Of a stretch of 64,000 bases of DNA, positions 41,589 through 49,559 are shown piece by piece. Source of the DNA: Maricaulis sp. (GTDB lineage Bacteria; Pseudomonadota; Alphaproteobacteria; Caulobacterales; Maricaulaceae); contig NZ_JAEPNI010000002.1 in NCBI RefSeq assembly GCF_017643475.1, positions 372,001-436,000 of the forward strand. The letters are read 5' to 3'. How positions within the stretch are numbered: position 1 is the first letter of the stretch; every line of letters starts with the position of its first letter. The notes under the pieces were generated by a model. It saw nothing but the letters and a program-made list of their open reading frames with translations, did not search any database and was not told the origin of the DNA. Position numbers and translations under genes: made by a program.

Positions 41589-42779
41589 TTACTGCATGCG
41601 CTCGACAGCGACTGCGGTCGCTTCGCCGCCACCGATGCAGAGCGAGGCAACACCCTTGGTCTTGCCCTGTTTTTCCATGGCCGCCAGCAGCGTCACCATG
41701 ATGCGCGCGCCAGACGCGCCGATCGGGTGACCCAGGGCGCAGGCGCCGCCATTGACGTTGACCTTGTCATGGCTGAGGCCGAGTTCCTTCATGGCGATCA
41801 TCGGAACGACCGCAAAAGCCTCGTTGATTTCCCACAACTCGACATCATCAACCGTCCAGCCCGCGCGCTCGACAGCCTTGCGCATGGCCGGGACCGGCGC
41901 GGTGGTGAAATAGGCCGGCTCGTGCGCGTGCGCTGCGGTGGCAACGATCTTGGCGATCGGCTTGAGACCACGACGCTCGGCTTCGGACTGGCGCATCAGG
42001 ACGAGTGCGGCTGCACCGTCAGAGATGGCAGAGGCATTGGCCGCGGTGACCGTGCCGTCCTTGGAAAAGGCCGGACGCAGGTTCGGGATCTTCTCCGGCA
42101 TGGCCTTGCGCGGCAGCTCATCGGTTTCAACAGCGATCTCGCCCTTGCGGGTCCTGATCGTGACCGGTGCGATCTCGCGCTTGAAGTCTCCTTCCTCGGT
42201 CGCGCGCTGGGCGCGAGCCAGGGTTTCCAGCGCGTAGGCATCCTGCTGCTCACGCGTGAACTGGTACTCATTGGCGATCATGTCGGCGAAATTGCCCATC
42301 GGCGCCTTTTCATAGGCGTCCTCGAGACCATCCTGGGCCATGTGGTCCTTGACGGTGTCATGGCCATATTTAAAGCCGCCACGGTGCGACGGAAGCATAT
42401 GCGGGGCCTGGGTCATGCTCTCCATGCCACCGGCGATGATGATGTCGGCATCACCCGCCATGATGGCTGCGCGGCCCATGATGGCCGCCTGCATGCCGGA
42501 ACCACACATCTTGTTCAGCGTCGTGGCCTCAACAGAGTTGGGCATGCCGGCCTTGAGCGCCGCCTGGCGGCCCGGGGCCTGGCCCTGGCCAGCCATCAGG
42601 ACATTGCCCATCAGGATCTGGTCAACATCGTCACCGGCAACGCCAGCTTCTTCCATGGCTGCCTTGACAGCGACTGCGCCCAGCTCGTTGGCACTCTCGC
42701 TGCCGAGCTCGCCCAGCAGACCACCCATAGGGGTGCGGGCCATGCCCACGATGACGACGGGATCGTCCATTGCGCTCAT
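41589..42779 (-). CDS. acetyl-CoA C-acyltransferase (thiolase)
   Basis: A 396-residue thiolase II-like enzyme. Nucleophile Cys in [12 protein letters not shown] (about residues 85-96), [24 protein letters not shown] with the catalytic His, and CIGGGEA near the C-terminus. It condenses two acetyl-CoA or cleaves 3-ketoacyl-CoA. GGAGGAG sets the start at 42779. It stands next to branched-chain amino acid catabolism genes, so a role in the Ile/Leu end steps or PHB-type synthesis is possible. No phaB is adjacent. Confidence 0.93.
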   Translation of the reverse strand: MSAMDDPVVIVGMARTPMGGLLGELGSESANELGAVAVKAAMEEAGVAGDDVDQILMGNVLMAGQGQAPGRQAALKAGMPNSVEATTLNKMCGSGMQAAIMGRAAIMAGDADIIIAGGMESMTQAPHMLPSHRGGFKYGHDTVKDHMAQDGLEDAYEKAPMGNFADMIANEYQFTREQQDAYALETLARAQRATEEGDFKREIAPVTIRTRKGEIAVETDELPRKAMPEKIPNLRPAFSKDGTVTAANASAISDGAAALVLMRQSEAERRGLKPIAKIVATAAHAHEPAYFTTAPVPAMRKAVERAGWTVDDVELWEINEAFAVVPMIAMKELGLSHDKVNVNGGACALGHPIGASGARIMVTLLAAMEKQGKTKGVASLCIGGGEATAVAVERMQ

Positions 42780-42823
42780 TTCAAATCTCCTCCGGTTCGC
42801 CATTCGGCGTTAAGCTGGCGCGC

Positions 42824-43339
42824 ATGATCAAATTATGCGGCACCGCGTCAAGCCTTTTCGCAGCTGCAGCACAAACGCTGCGGGCGCGACCGAACCGTGT
42901 TCAATGGGGTCAAACACTTCTTATTTCAGCGCTATTTACGCCTACGGCAGGCTATTTGGGGTTATCTGAAAACCTGTTCAAGTTTGCCCTGACAGATGAA
43001 TTGCAGGCATTCGCCATTGTTGCAGTCGCCGCATTTTTCATCCCCGCCCTCGCCGAAGAGATGGTTTTCCGGGTCTGGCTGGGCGGCAGAACCGGCTGGA
43101 TTCGTGGTGGTCTGGCGGTCACCGCCTTTGTGCTGTGGCACCCGGCACAGGTCTGGCTGGGCCTGCCGATGGCGCAGGACCTTTTTCTCGAACCGGCCCT
43201 TCTGGCCATCACCGCCCTGCTGGGGCTCGCCTGCACCCTGGCCTACCGGCTGAGCGCTTCAATCTGGCCGCCCGTCCTCATTCACTGGATCACGGTGGTT
43301 TTGTGGAAGGGCCTAACCGCGCCGGTTACAGGCCTCTGA
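42824..43339 (+). CDS. CPBP-family intramembrane metalloprotease-like protein
   Basis: A 171-residue multi-spanning protein of the CPBP/Abi family. The diagnostic EExxxR motif is EEMVFR (about residues 77-82), with later conserved His in LWHPAQVW (about 103-110) and LIHWITV (about 155-161). Five or so membrane segments. It is shorter than many members and the start at 42824 lacks a good RBS. Its 3' end overlaps the convergent Cys-rich gene by 27 bp. Confidence 0.85.
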   Translation: MIKLCGTASSLFAAAAQTLRARPNRVQWGQTLLISALFTPTAGYLGLSENLFKFALTDELQAFAIVAVAAFFIPALAEEMVFRVWLGGRTGWIRGGLAVTAFVLWHPAQVWLGLPMAQDLFLEPALLAITALLGLACTLAYRLSASIWPPVLIHWITVVLWKGLTAPVTGL

Positions 43340-44050
43340 ATCGCCCAGACCACAAGCGCGCTCGTAAAGCTCCACGGCCCGGCGTTCGCGGCGATCCGTC
43401 GGCTGATAACCATCCCGGCCACGGACATACATATCCGCCAGGGTCCGGCAGGACACCGCATCTGACATCGTGCACGCAGCCTCGCAATAAGCCTGCTTGC
43501 GCATATAACCGGGCCGGTTGCCGTGACAGGCCGCGATATAGGAGGCCTGCGGGTCCACTCCCGTTGTGGCCTCAACATCGGCACGCCGCGCACAGCCATC
43601 GCTGAAACCGGCGCGACAGGAGCGGTCCGCATAATCCCAGGCGCGATCCATGTCGCCGAGCTCGTAATACTCACTCGCCGCCTGCCAGCAGGCCATGGTG
43701 GAGCGGTTTTCGCAGCCGGAAACAACCATTGGCAGGAAGCGCTCCCGATCGGCCCGCACAGGCGCATAGGGGTTGGGCTCCAGGCGGCGTTCAAACTTCC
43801 AGCACGATCCGTCCAGCCCCAGCGAGCAGGCCCGCATGTGCATGTTCACATTTCGCTCGAGCAACCAGGACATGGCATCCTGGCGCTGCCACAGCGCGAT
43901 GGCATACCCACAGCCCCATTTATCGCCAGCCTCGCAAGCGGCGAGATGTTCGGCCAGGCGCTCCTCGACATCATAGATCTGGCACTGCGCTGGCACAGCC
44001 AGAACCAGAAACGCGAACAGCGCCAGAAGACTGCGGATCATTCCCCTCAT
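43313..44050 (-). CDS. exported Cys-rich Sel1-like repeat protein
   Basis: A 245-residue protein with a signal peptide (MRGMIRSLLALFAFLVLAVP, cleavage near QCQ). The mature part has six C-x7-C pairs at regular intervals (for example CEAGDKWGC, CSLGLDGSC, CRAGFSDGC, CGLGDSEAC). This is the hallmark of Helicobacter cysteine-rich (Hcp) Sel1-like repeats, where each pair forms a disulfide within a helix hairpin. It should be periplasmic or secreted. An alternative GTG start at 44077 overlaps the mnmA stop (GTGA), so translation may be coupled to mnmA. Confidence 0.8.
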   Translation of the reverse strand: MRGMIRSLLALFAFLVLAVPAQCQIYDVEERLAEHLAACEAGDKWGCGYAIALWQRQDAMSWLLERNVNMHMRACSLGLDGSCWKFERRLEPNPYAPVRADRERFLPMVVSGCENRSTMACWQAASEYYELGDMDRAWDYADRSCRAGFSDGCARRADVEATTGVDPQASYIAACHGNRPGYMRKQAYCEAACTMSDAVSCRTLADMYVRGRDGYQPTDRRERRAVELYERACGLGDSEACNRRG

Positions 44051-44073
44051 GCCGGGCAGGATAGCGCAGGCCG

Positions 44074-45291
44074 TCACCCGATCAAGGTGATTGCAGATCC
44101 GGAACGTGCCTTGCCCGCGGTCGAGGCGATCCAGCCGCCACCGAGCACACGATCTTCATCGTCCGGGGAGTAGAAGACACAGGCCTGGCCCGGTGCGACG
44201 CCTTCCTCACCCTCTGCGAGAACGACGCCTACACTCTCGCCCTCCACCGACAACGCAGCCGGAACCGGCGGGCGGGTTGAGCGGACTTTCACGCGCACGG
44301 GTGCGCCATCGGCAATCGCATCCTCGCCCAGCCAGTTGACGTCATTGAGCTTGATACGATTGACAGCCAGCGCCTCACGAGGACCGACCACGACCTGGGC
44401 CTGCTCGGCATCTAGTCGCACGACATAAAGCGGATCACCGGCGGCGATGCCCAGACCGCGGCGCTGGCCGACGGTGTAGCGGATCACGCCTTCATGACGG
44501 CCCAGCACACGGCCATCGACATGCACGATCTCGCCGGGACGCGAAGCACCCGGGCGGATTTTCTCGACAATGTCGACATAACGTCCTTCCGGCACAAAAC
44601 AGATGTCCTGGCTGTCCGGCTTGTCGGCCACGATCAGCCCAAAGGCCTCGGCCAGCTGGCGGGTCTGGTCCTTGTTGAGATGGCCCAGCGGGAAGCGCAG
44701 GAAGTCCAGCTGTTCATGCGTGGTCGCGAACAGGAAATAGGACTGGTCCTTGCCCTTGTCCGCGGCCCGGCGAAGCTGCGCCCCGTCATCCCCCATGGCG
44801 CGCTGGATATAGTGCCCCGTCGCCATGCAGGCGGCACCCAGTTCGCGCGCGGTCTTCAACAGGTCGGCGAATTTCACCGTCTGGTTACAGCGCACACAGG
44901 GAATGGGCGTGAAGCCGGCCAGATAGGTATCGGCAAATTCCTCGATCACCGCTTCGCGGAAGCGGCTTTCATAGTCCAGCACATAGTGCGGGAAGCCGCA
45001 TTCCTCGGCGACACGCTTGGCGTCATAGATGTCCTGGCCGGCGCAACAGGCGCCCTTTTTCTGGATCGCCGCGCCGTGGTCGTAAAGCTGCAGCGTCACG
45101 CCCACGACGTCATAGCCCAGATGGTGCAACAGGGCCGCCGTCACCGAGCTGTCGACACCACCGGACATTGCCACAACAACACGATGGTCAGCCGGATCGC
45201 CGCCCAGTCCCAGCGGATCGCCGGAGAGATCGAGTTCGCGAAGCAGTTCATCAACGGCCGCACGCGCGCCGTCGGTCGTATTCACAGTCAT
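44074..45291 (-). CDS. mnmA: tRNA-specific 2-thiouridylase
   Basis: Thiolates U34 of tRNA Lys, Glu and Gln using ATP and persulfide sulfur. The PP-loop is [15 protein letters not shown] (about residues 42-56). The catalytic Cys is in [11 protein letters not shown] (about 134-144) and the persulfide partner in ACVFYSPDD (about 370-378). At 405 residues it is slightly long owing to an N-terminal extension (about 35 residues) found in several alphaproteobacteria. Confidence 0.96.
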   Translation of the reverse strand: MTVNTTDGARAAVDELLRELDLSGDPLGLGGDPADHRVVVAMSGGVDSSVTAALLHHLGYDVVGVTLQLYDHGAAIQKKGACCAGQDIYDAKRVAEECGFPHYVLDYESRFREAVIEEFADTYLAGFTPIPCVRCNQTVKFADLLKTARELGAACMATGHYIQRAMGDDGAQLRRAADKGKDQSYFLFATTHEQLDFLRFPLGHLNKDQTRQLAEAFGLIVADKPDSQDICFVPEGRYVDIVEKIRPGASRPGEIVHVDGRVLGRHEGVIRYTVGQRRGLGIAAGDPLYVVRLDAEQAQVVVGPREALAVNRIKLNDVNWLGEDAIADGAPVRVKVRSTRPPVPAALSVEGESVGVVLAEGEEGVAPGQACVFYSPDDEDRVLGGGWIASTAGKARSGSAITLIG

Positions 45292-45406
45292 ATCGCCTCC
45301 AACGGGGTCAAGGCCCGCAGCAAACGGTTATCAGGAGGCGGCTATATAGGGGATGTGGGCGGGTGTGGCCAGTGTTCGGCATTTCGCTTCTTTGTCCGAG
45401 TATCGC

Positions 45407-45652
45407 TTACAGGCCGCCGCCACTCAGATTGCTCAATACATCCCTCACGAAACCGTAGGGGTCCGCGAAGATCCTGAGGGCAAGACCGAACGAGAACCCA
45501 AACACCAGGGCCCCAACGAGTATCAACAACCACAGCGCCATGCCCCAACAGAGCCATACAACGAGTGTTGTGACGAGCACCGCAACAAGCAAGGCAGGCA
45601 CACCCGCTCGCTCAAACGCTTCATCGCTGGTGATTTCGCCTTGGTCCCTCAT
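45407..45652 (-). CDS. small two-TM hypothetical protein
   Basis: An 81-residue protein with a charged N-terminus (MRDQGEITSDEAFERAG) and two adjacent hydrophobic segments (about residues 18-60). It overlaps the upstream small membrane gene by 4 bp, so the two are co-translated. No family is recognised. Confidence 0.65.
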   Translation of the reverse strand: MRDQGEITSDEAFERAGVPALLVAVLVTTLVVWLCWGMALWLLILVGALVFGFSFGLALRIFADPYGFVRDVLSNLSGGGL

Positions 45653-45936
45653 GCACTAAAGCCACTGAACAAGTCACCGAAGAATCCGAAAATCGCGCCA
45701 AAAACTTGCCCTAACGCCGACAGAAACGCTTCAAGTATACCAGCCAATCCGGCATCTCCGGCCGCATCGCGAACTGTGGTGCCAAACATGCCACCGCCAA
45801 CTGCTGCACCGAGCACCGTCCACGGCAAGATCGCGAAGGTCACACCGAGCTCCAGCACGAAAAACAGGAATGCGATCAATGCGCCCAAGGTCGCGCCGCC
45901 GATAGTAGGCCGACGTCGTTTTTCCCTACGTGCCAT
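45649..45936 (-). CDS. small two-TM hypothetical protein
   Basis: A 95-residue protein with basic N-terminus (MARREKRRRPT), TM segments at about residues 14-45, and an amphipathic Phe/Gly-rich C-terminus (FLSALGQVFGAIFGFFGDLF). RBS AAGGGAGGG. It forms a two-gene unit with the next small membrane gene, just downstream of flgL on the same strand. No family is recognised. Confidence 0.65.
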   Translation of the reverse strand: MARREKRRRPTIGGATLGALIAFLFFVLELGVTFAILPWTVLGAAVGGGMFGTTVRDAAGDAGLAGILEAFLSALGQVFGAIFGFFGDLFSGFSA

Positions 45937-46012
45937 GGATCCCTCCCTTCCAGCCTTCACACTAGAAGAAACCTGCCGCACAACAAAAGCGGGAAAATGC
46001 CAGCAAGCGTCC

Positions 46013-46927
46013 CTATCTCAGGAAGGGCAGCAGGGAGACCTGGCTGAGGGATGAGAAGGTTCGGGCGGAGACATCCAGTGCCGTCTGGGCCTGCTGGAAC
46101 CGCGTCGCGGCGTCGGCCATGTCGACATCCTCCATCTCGCCGATGAAACGATCGAGGAAGGTCTGGCGATCTTCGTGACTGGCAATCAGCGTGTCGACAT
46201 GGGCAGCGGTGGCGCCGGCCTCACCGACCTTGGTGAAGACGTTGTCCATCGCCGTGATGATCTGGCTCACCTCGTTGAGGATAAATGTTTCCTGAGCCGA
46301 GGTCATCGGCTGCACAAACGGGCCATTCACGCCATTCTCGAAATCAACGATGCGCTTGAAACTGTCCATCAGCTCGCCACCGACCTCATTGGCCAGCAGG
46401 CCCACCTCGACGGTGATGTGCGTGTCCATCTGGACGGTCGGGCGGCGATCATTGTGCTGGAAGGCATCGCTTGCAGCGCCCATCGGCAGGAGGTCATCCA
46501 GCTTCTCGGCATTGACCGGCAGGACGTCGGACCGTGTTCCGCCAAAGATGTAGGAACCGGTATGTCTGGTGTTGAGCGCGTTGGCCACCTTGTAGAAGGC
46601 CTCGCGCACCTCGTGCATGACGTAGTTGCCGTCCTTGGTCGTTACCGCCGTGCGCAGGTCATTGGCCGCATCGGTCAGGTTGTTCAGCGCAGTATCCTGG
46701 GCTTCCAGCCGGGCCGCGGCGCGAATGCCAGCCTGCTCATAGGCCATGGAACGGGCCTGGGCGGCACGGGTCGCCTGTAGGGTCTCGGCCTCGTGGCCCA
46801 CACCCTTGAGATCCGTCGCGCGTTTGCCGGTGATCAGCTGTTTCTGACTCTCGAACACGCTGCGCTGGGCCTTCATCAGGTCAGCCAGTGCGGACTGGTT
46901 AGCGGCGAAAGTGGAAATTCGGGTCAT
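46013..46927 (-). CDS. flgL: flagellar hook-associated protein 3
   Basis: A 304-residue junction protein between hook and filament, exported by the flagellar system. The flagellin-like N-terminal helix (TRISTFAANQSALADLMKAQRSVFESQKQLITGKRATDLKG) and the C-terminal coiled helix (RFQQAQTALDVSARTFSSLSQVSLLPFLR) are clear. It follows flgK by 12 bp with RBS GGAGG in the gap and would be read from the same promoter. Confidence 0.93.
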   Translation of the reverse strand: MTRISTFAANQSALADLMKAQRSVFESQKQLITGKRATDLKGVGHEAETLQATRAAQARSMAYEQAGIRAAARLEAQDTALNNLTDAANDLRTAVTTKDGNYVMHEVREAFYKVANALNTRHTGSYIFGGTRSDVLPVNAEKLDDLLPMGAASDAFQHNDRRPTVQMDTHITVEVGLLANEVGGELMDSFKRIVDFENGVNGPFVQPMTSAQETFILNEVSQIITAMDNVFTKVGEAGATAAHVDTLIASHEDRQTFLDRFIGEMEDVDMADAATRFQQAQTALDVSARTFSSLSQVSLLPFLR

Positions 46928-46939
46928 CGCTCAGGCCTC

Positions 46940-49078
46940 CTAAACGACCCGCATCAGCGCATCAGCCATTTCCTTGGCCGCTTGCAACATGCGCGCTGAA
47001 GCGTTGTAGGACTGCTGATACATCGTCATCGCAGCCAGTTCCTCGTCCAGATTGACCCCCTCGACATCCGCCCGTTTCTGGGCGGCTGTATCCATCAGAA
47101 CGACATTGGATTCGGCCATGCTCTCGGCCCGCGCAGCGCGGGAACCAACCACACCGGCGATCCGCGCAGAATAATCCTGCAGCGTCGCGGTGGATGAGGC
47201 GAGGGAACCTGCCTGGTTGAAGGATCGCGGGCTGTCCATGGCAGCCTGCAACAGGCGGCCGCCGCGATTATCCCCGGTCGACAGCACGATATCGCCAACC
47301 ACCGACGCGCCATCAATATCCAGCTGCGCCAGAGAGAGCTGCGAGCTGTCAGCACGGATGGCCGCCTTGACCGAGAACTCCTCGGAGCGGTTGGCCTTGT
47401 CATACAGCGTCATGCCGAACAGTTCCGACATGGACTTGCCAGACCCTGCACGCTGGGTGTCATCACTGATCATTGTCACGCCGAACTGCTCGAACCCCGC
47501 AACCGGCGTTTCCACCAGGCGACCATCAGCATCCAGCGAGAAAGTGACATAACGACCGACGCCATTGGTCGGGTCGTTGAGATCATTGATCAGGTCCGTG
47601 AAAGTATCACCGGCCACCGTTGCCACGGTAACCGAAGTCACGGGCTGGCCCTGCGGTCCGACGATATCGAACACCATGTTCTGACCAGCCGCGAAATCTG
47701 TGGCATCCGCACCGGTCATTCCGGTCTCGTGGAAACCGATACGGTCTGACACCACCAGGTCGTTGAGGCCGAAGAAGTGCGAAAAACCCCGGCCACCGCG
47801 ATCACTCGGCGTTGTCGCATCCTGCAGGAACGCAACGCCATTCGTGCCAGCGGATGCGGATACAGACATCACACCATTGGTAAAGCTCGCAGAACCATTG
47901 GCGCCCAGCGCGGTATTGATCGCTGCGGTCAGCGAATTCACCGTCGCACCGATGGCAGCCGCCGCGCCACCGTCGACAGAGAGCGTGCCTGCATCGAAAT
48001 CGATATCGATACGGCTCACCAGCGTGCCTGTATTGCTGGTCACGGCCAAGGTGGTCGCCCCGGTGAAATTATGCTGGTCAGTGCCATTGAGTCCGGTATT
48101 GCGTCCGGTCAATGTCTGCGGTGCGGGATAGGATGAGGAATCATTGTGCGCCTGGTTCAGCGCATCTGCGAAGGCCGCGGAGATCTCGCCAAGCTCCTCC
48201 GCCATTTCCGGCAGGATTTCGTCACGCAGCTCGATCAAGCCGCGCAACTCGCCCTTCATGATATGGCTTTCCAGCTCGGTCGCTGTGCCGTTCGGATTGG
48301 CTGCGGTGATACGGCCATAATCCGACTTGTAAGAACCGGTACCGGTCGGTGTGTATTGCAGCGTGGCGACAAAATTGTCGAGCAGCAGCACGCCGTCTTC
48401 CGTTCTCAGGACCACCCGACCGTCCGACTGGGGCACTGCGCGGATGTCGAGCAGGTTGGAGAGCTCGTCCAGCAATTCGGACTGGCGGTTGGCGGCGCCC
48501 GAGGTATCACCCCCACCTGCTGACATGTTCTGAACGCTGGTATTGAGCTCGAACAATTCATTCATCAGTTGGTTGGCGCGCTCGACGCCGGCGCTGATGC
48601 GGGCATCCGCTTCCTGACGCTGGGTCTTGATTTCCATCGACAGCCGCTTGGTCTCGTCAAAGAAGCTGTCGATATCAGCCCCTACCGCGAGGCGCGACAC
48701 CGCGAGGGACGGGTCCACGCTGGCCTGGGCCACGCTCTCGAACACCTTGTTCATGCGCGAGAACATTGAGCCCGGATCATCCAGACCGCCAAACTGCGAC
48801 TGGACCCGGTCCAGGGCCGTGGCAATGGCACTGGTCTGGCCAGCGGCCGAAATCGCGTTCAGCGAGGCGACCTGGAGAAACTGGTCGGTGATCCGCGTAA
48901 TGCCCGTGACTTCCACGCCCATGGCGGTTCCACCGACATTGCGGGCAACCATGTTGGGGCTGGTTCGTGCATATCCAGGCGTGTTGACATTGGCGACGTT
49001 GTTGGACGACGACCGCATGCCAGCCTGGCTGGCGGTGAGACCTGAAAGTGCGTTTCCGAGAATGCCACTCAGCGACAT
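46940..49078 (-). CDS. flgK: flagellar hook-associated protein 1
   Basis: A 712-residue hook-associated protein. N-terminal rod/hook motif SLSGILGNALSGLTASQAGMRSSSNNVANVNTPGYAR and C-terminal VNLDEELAAMTMYQQSYNASARMLQAAKEMADALM are diagnostic. The central region (about residues 330-600) is the variable, exposed part. It is the first gene of the leftward flgK-flgL unit and diverges from fliK across a 481-bp control region. Confidence 0.95.
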   Translation of the reverse strand: MSLSGILGNALSGLTASQAGMRSSSNNVANVNTPGYARTSPNMVARNVGGTAMGVEVTGITRITDQFLQVASLNAISAAGQTSAIATALDRVQSQFGGLDDPGSMFSRMNKVFESVAQASVDPSLAVSRLAVGADIDSFFDETKRLSMEIKTQRQEADARISAGVERANQLMNELFELNTSVQNMSAGGGDTSGAANRQSELLDELSNLLDIRAVPQSDGRVVLRTEDGVLLLDNFVATLQYTPTGTGSYKSDYGRITAANPNGTATELESHIMKGELRGLIELRDEILPEMAEELGEISAAFADALNQAHNDSSSYPAPQTLTGRNTGLNGTDQHNFTGATTLAVTSNTGTLVSRIDIDFDAGTLSVDGGAAAAIGATVNSLTAAINTALGANGSASFTNGVMSVSASAGTNGVAFLQDATTPSDRGGRGFSHFFGLNDLVVSDRIGFHETGMTGADATDFAAGQNMVFDIVGPQGQPVTSVTVATVAGDTFTDLINDLNDPTNGVGRYVTFSLDADGRLVETPVAGFEQFGVTMISDDTQRAGSGKSMSELFGMTLYDKANRSEEFSVKAAIRADSSQLSLAQLDIDGASVVGDIVLSTGDNRGGRLLQAAMDSPRSFNQAGSLASSTATLQDYSARIAGVVGSRAARAESMAESNVVLMDTAAQKRADVEGVNLDEELAAMTMYQQSYNASARMLQAAKEMADALMRVV

Positions 49079-49285
49079 GGTGCACTCCGCTTATATCGCA
49101 CGAGACGGACACCGGAACGGAGTTTTCTGCCGCTGCCTCGGCAAGCCTTGCCGGGCGCACGCAGTTGGGAAATGCCGATCCAGGGGATCTGAACCTCACC
49201 GTAACCGTATGTTTTAAAAACGTCTTTCATGCGTTCATCATAATTCTGCCTGCGCACCCGCTTGGCGCGCCTACCATGGTTAATC

Positions 49286-49300
49286 GCAAGGAGCGGGCCA
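49286..49300 (-). promoter_or_regulatory. candidate sigma-54 promoter toward flgK
   Basis: On the minus strand, TGGCCCG-CTCC-TTGC matches the sigma-54 consensus TGGCACG-N4-TTGC with one mismatch and the correct GG-N10-GC spacing. It lies about 208 bp from the flgK start. Confidence 0.5.
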
Positions 49301-49431
49301 GTTTGGATCTTGCGTGCCAGAATCCGTAAAACCGCTCTCCCGGACCCGAAACGAGCGGCCGGAACGCTGGGTGGGCAGCTTCCGCCGGGTAAGCGGCAGA
49401 AATCGCCGGGCCTAACGCGAACTTACAGGTA

Positions 49432-49446
49432 TTAACCACAAATTAA
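49432..49446. promoter_or_regulatory. perfect CtrA box TTAA-N7-TTAA
   Basis: TTAACCACAAATTAA matches the CtrA full-site consensus exactly. It lies 35 bp upstream of the fliK sigma-54 -24 element, consistent with cell-cycle input from CtrA. Being palindromic, it could serve either direction. Confidence 0.65.
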
Positions 49447-49480
49447 TACGCATTTTCAGCATGTTACGCTAACTTCTTTG

Positions 49481-49495
49481 TGGCACGGCGCTTGC
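49481..49495 (+). promoter_or_regulatory. sigma-54 promoter for fliK-flgD
   Basis: TGGCACG-GCGC-TTGC matches the sigma-54 -24/-12 consensus at every conserved position. The fliK ATG is 65 bp further on. FlbD, encoded later in the window, is the expected enhancer-binding activator. Confidence 0.9.
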
Positions 49496-49559
49496 GGAGA
49501 GTTGAGCGGATCAGCGCCACCTTTGTGTGGTGCAGCAAGAAAACAGGTTTTGAAACGCC

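Larger units (their letters stand above)
49079..49559. promoter_or_regulatory. flgK-fliK divergent control region
   Basis: This 481-bp gene-free stretch carries a sigma-54 promoter for fliK (49481-49495), a perfect CtrA box (49432-49446) and a one-mismatch sigma-54 promoter toward flgK (49286-49300). Direct repeats of GCCGGG around 49374-49411 lie between the two sigma-54 promoters; they could be activator sites but I cannot assign them. The flgK leader would be near 200 nt. Confidence 0.7.

Noticed and set aside
49300-49320. TGGCACG on the minus strand as a second sigma-54 -24 element for flgK
   Set aside because: No TTGC at the required distance; the nearby TGGCCCG-N4-TTGC fits the spacing better.
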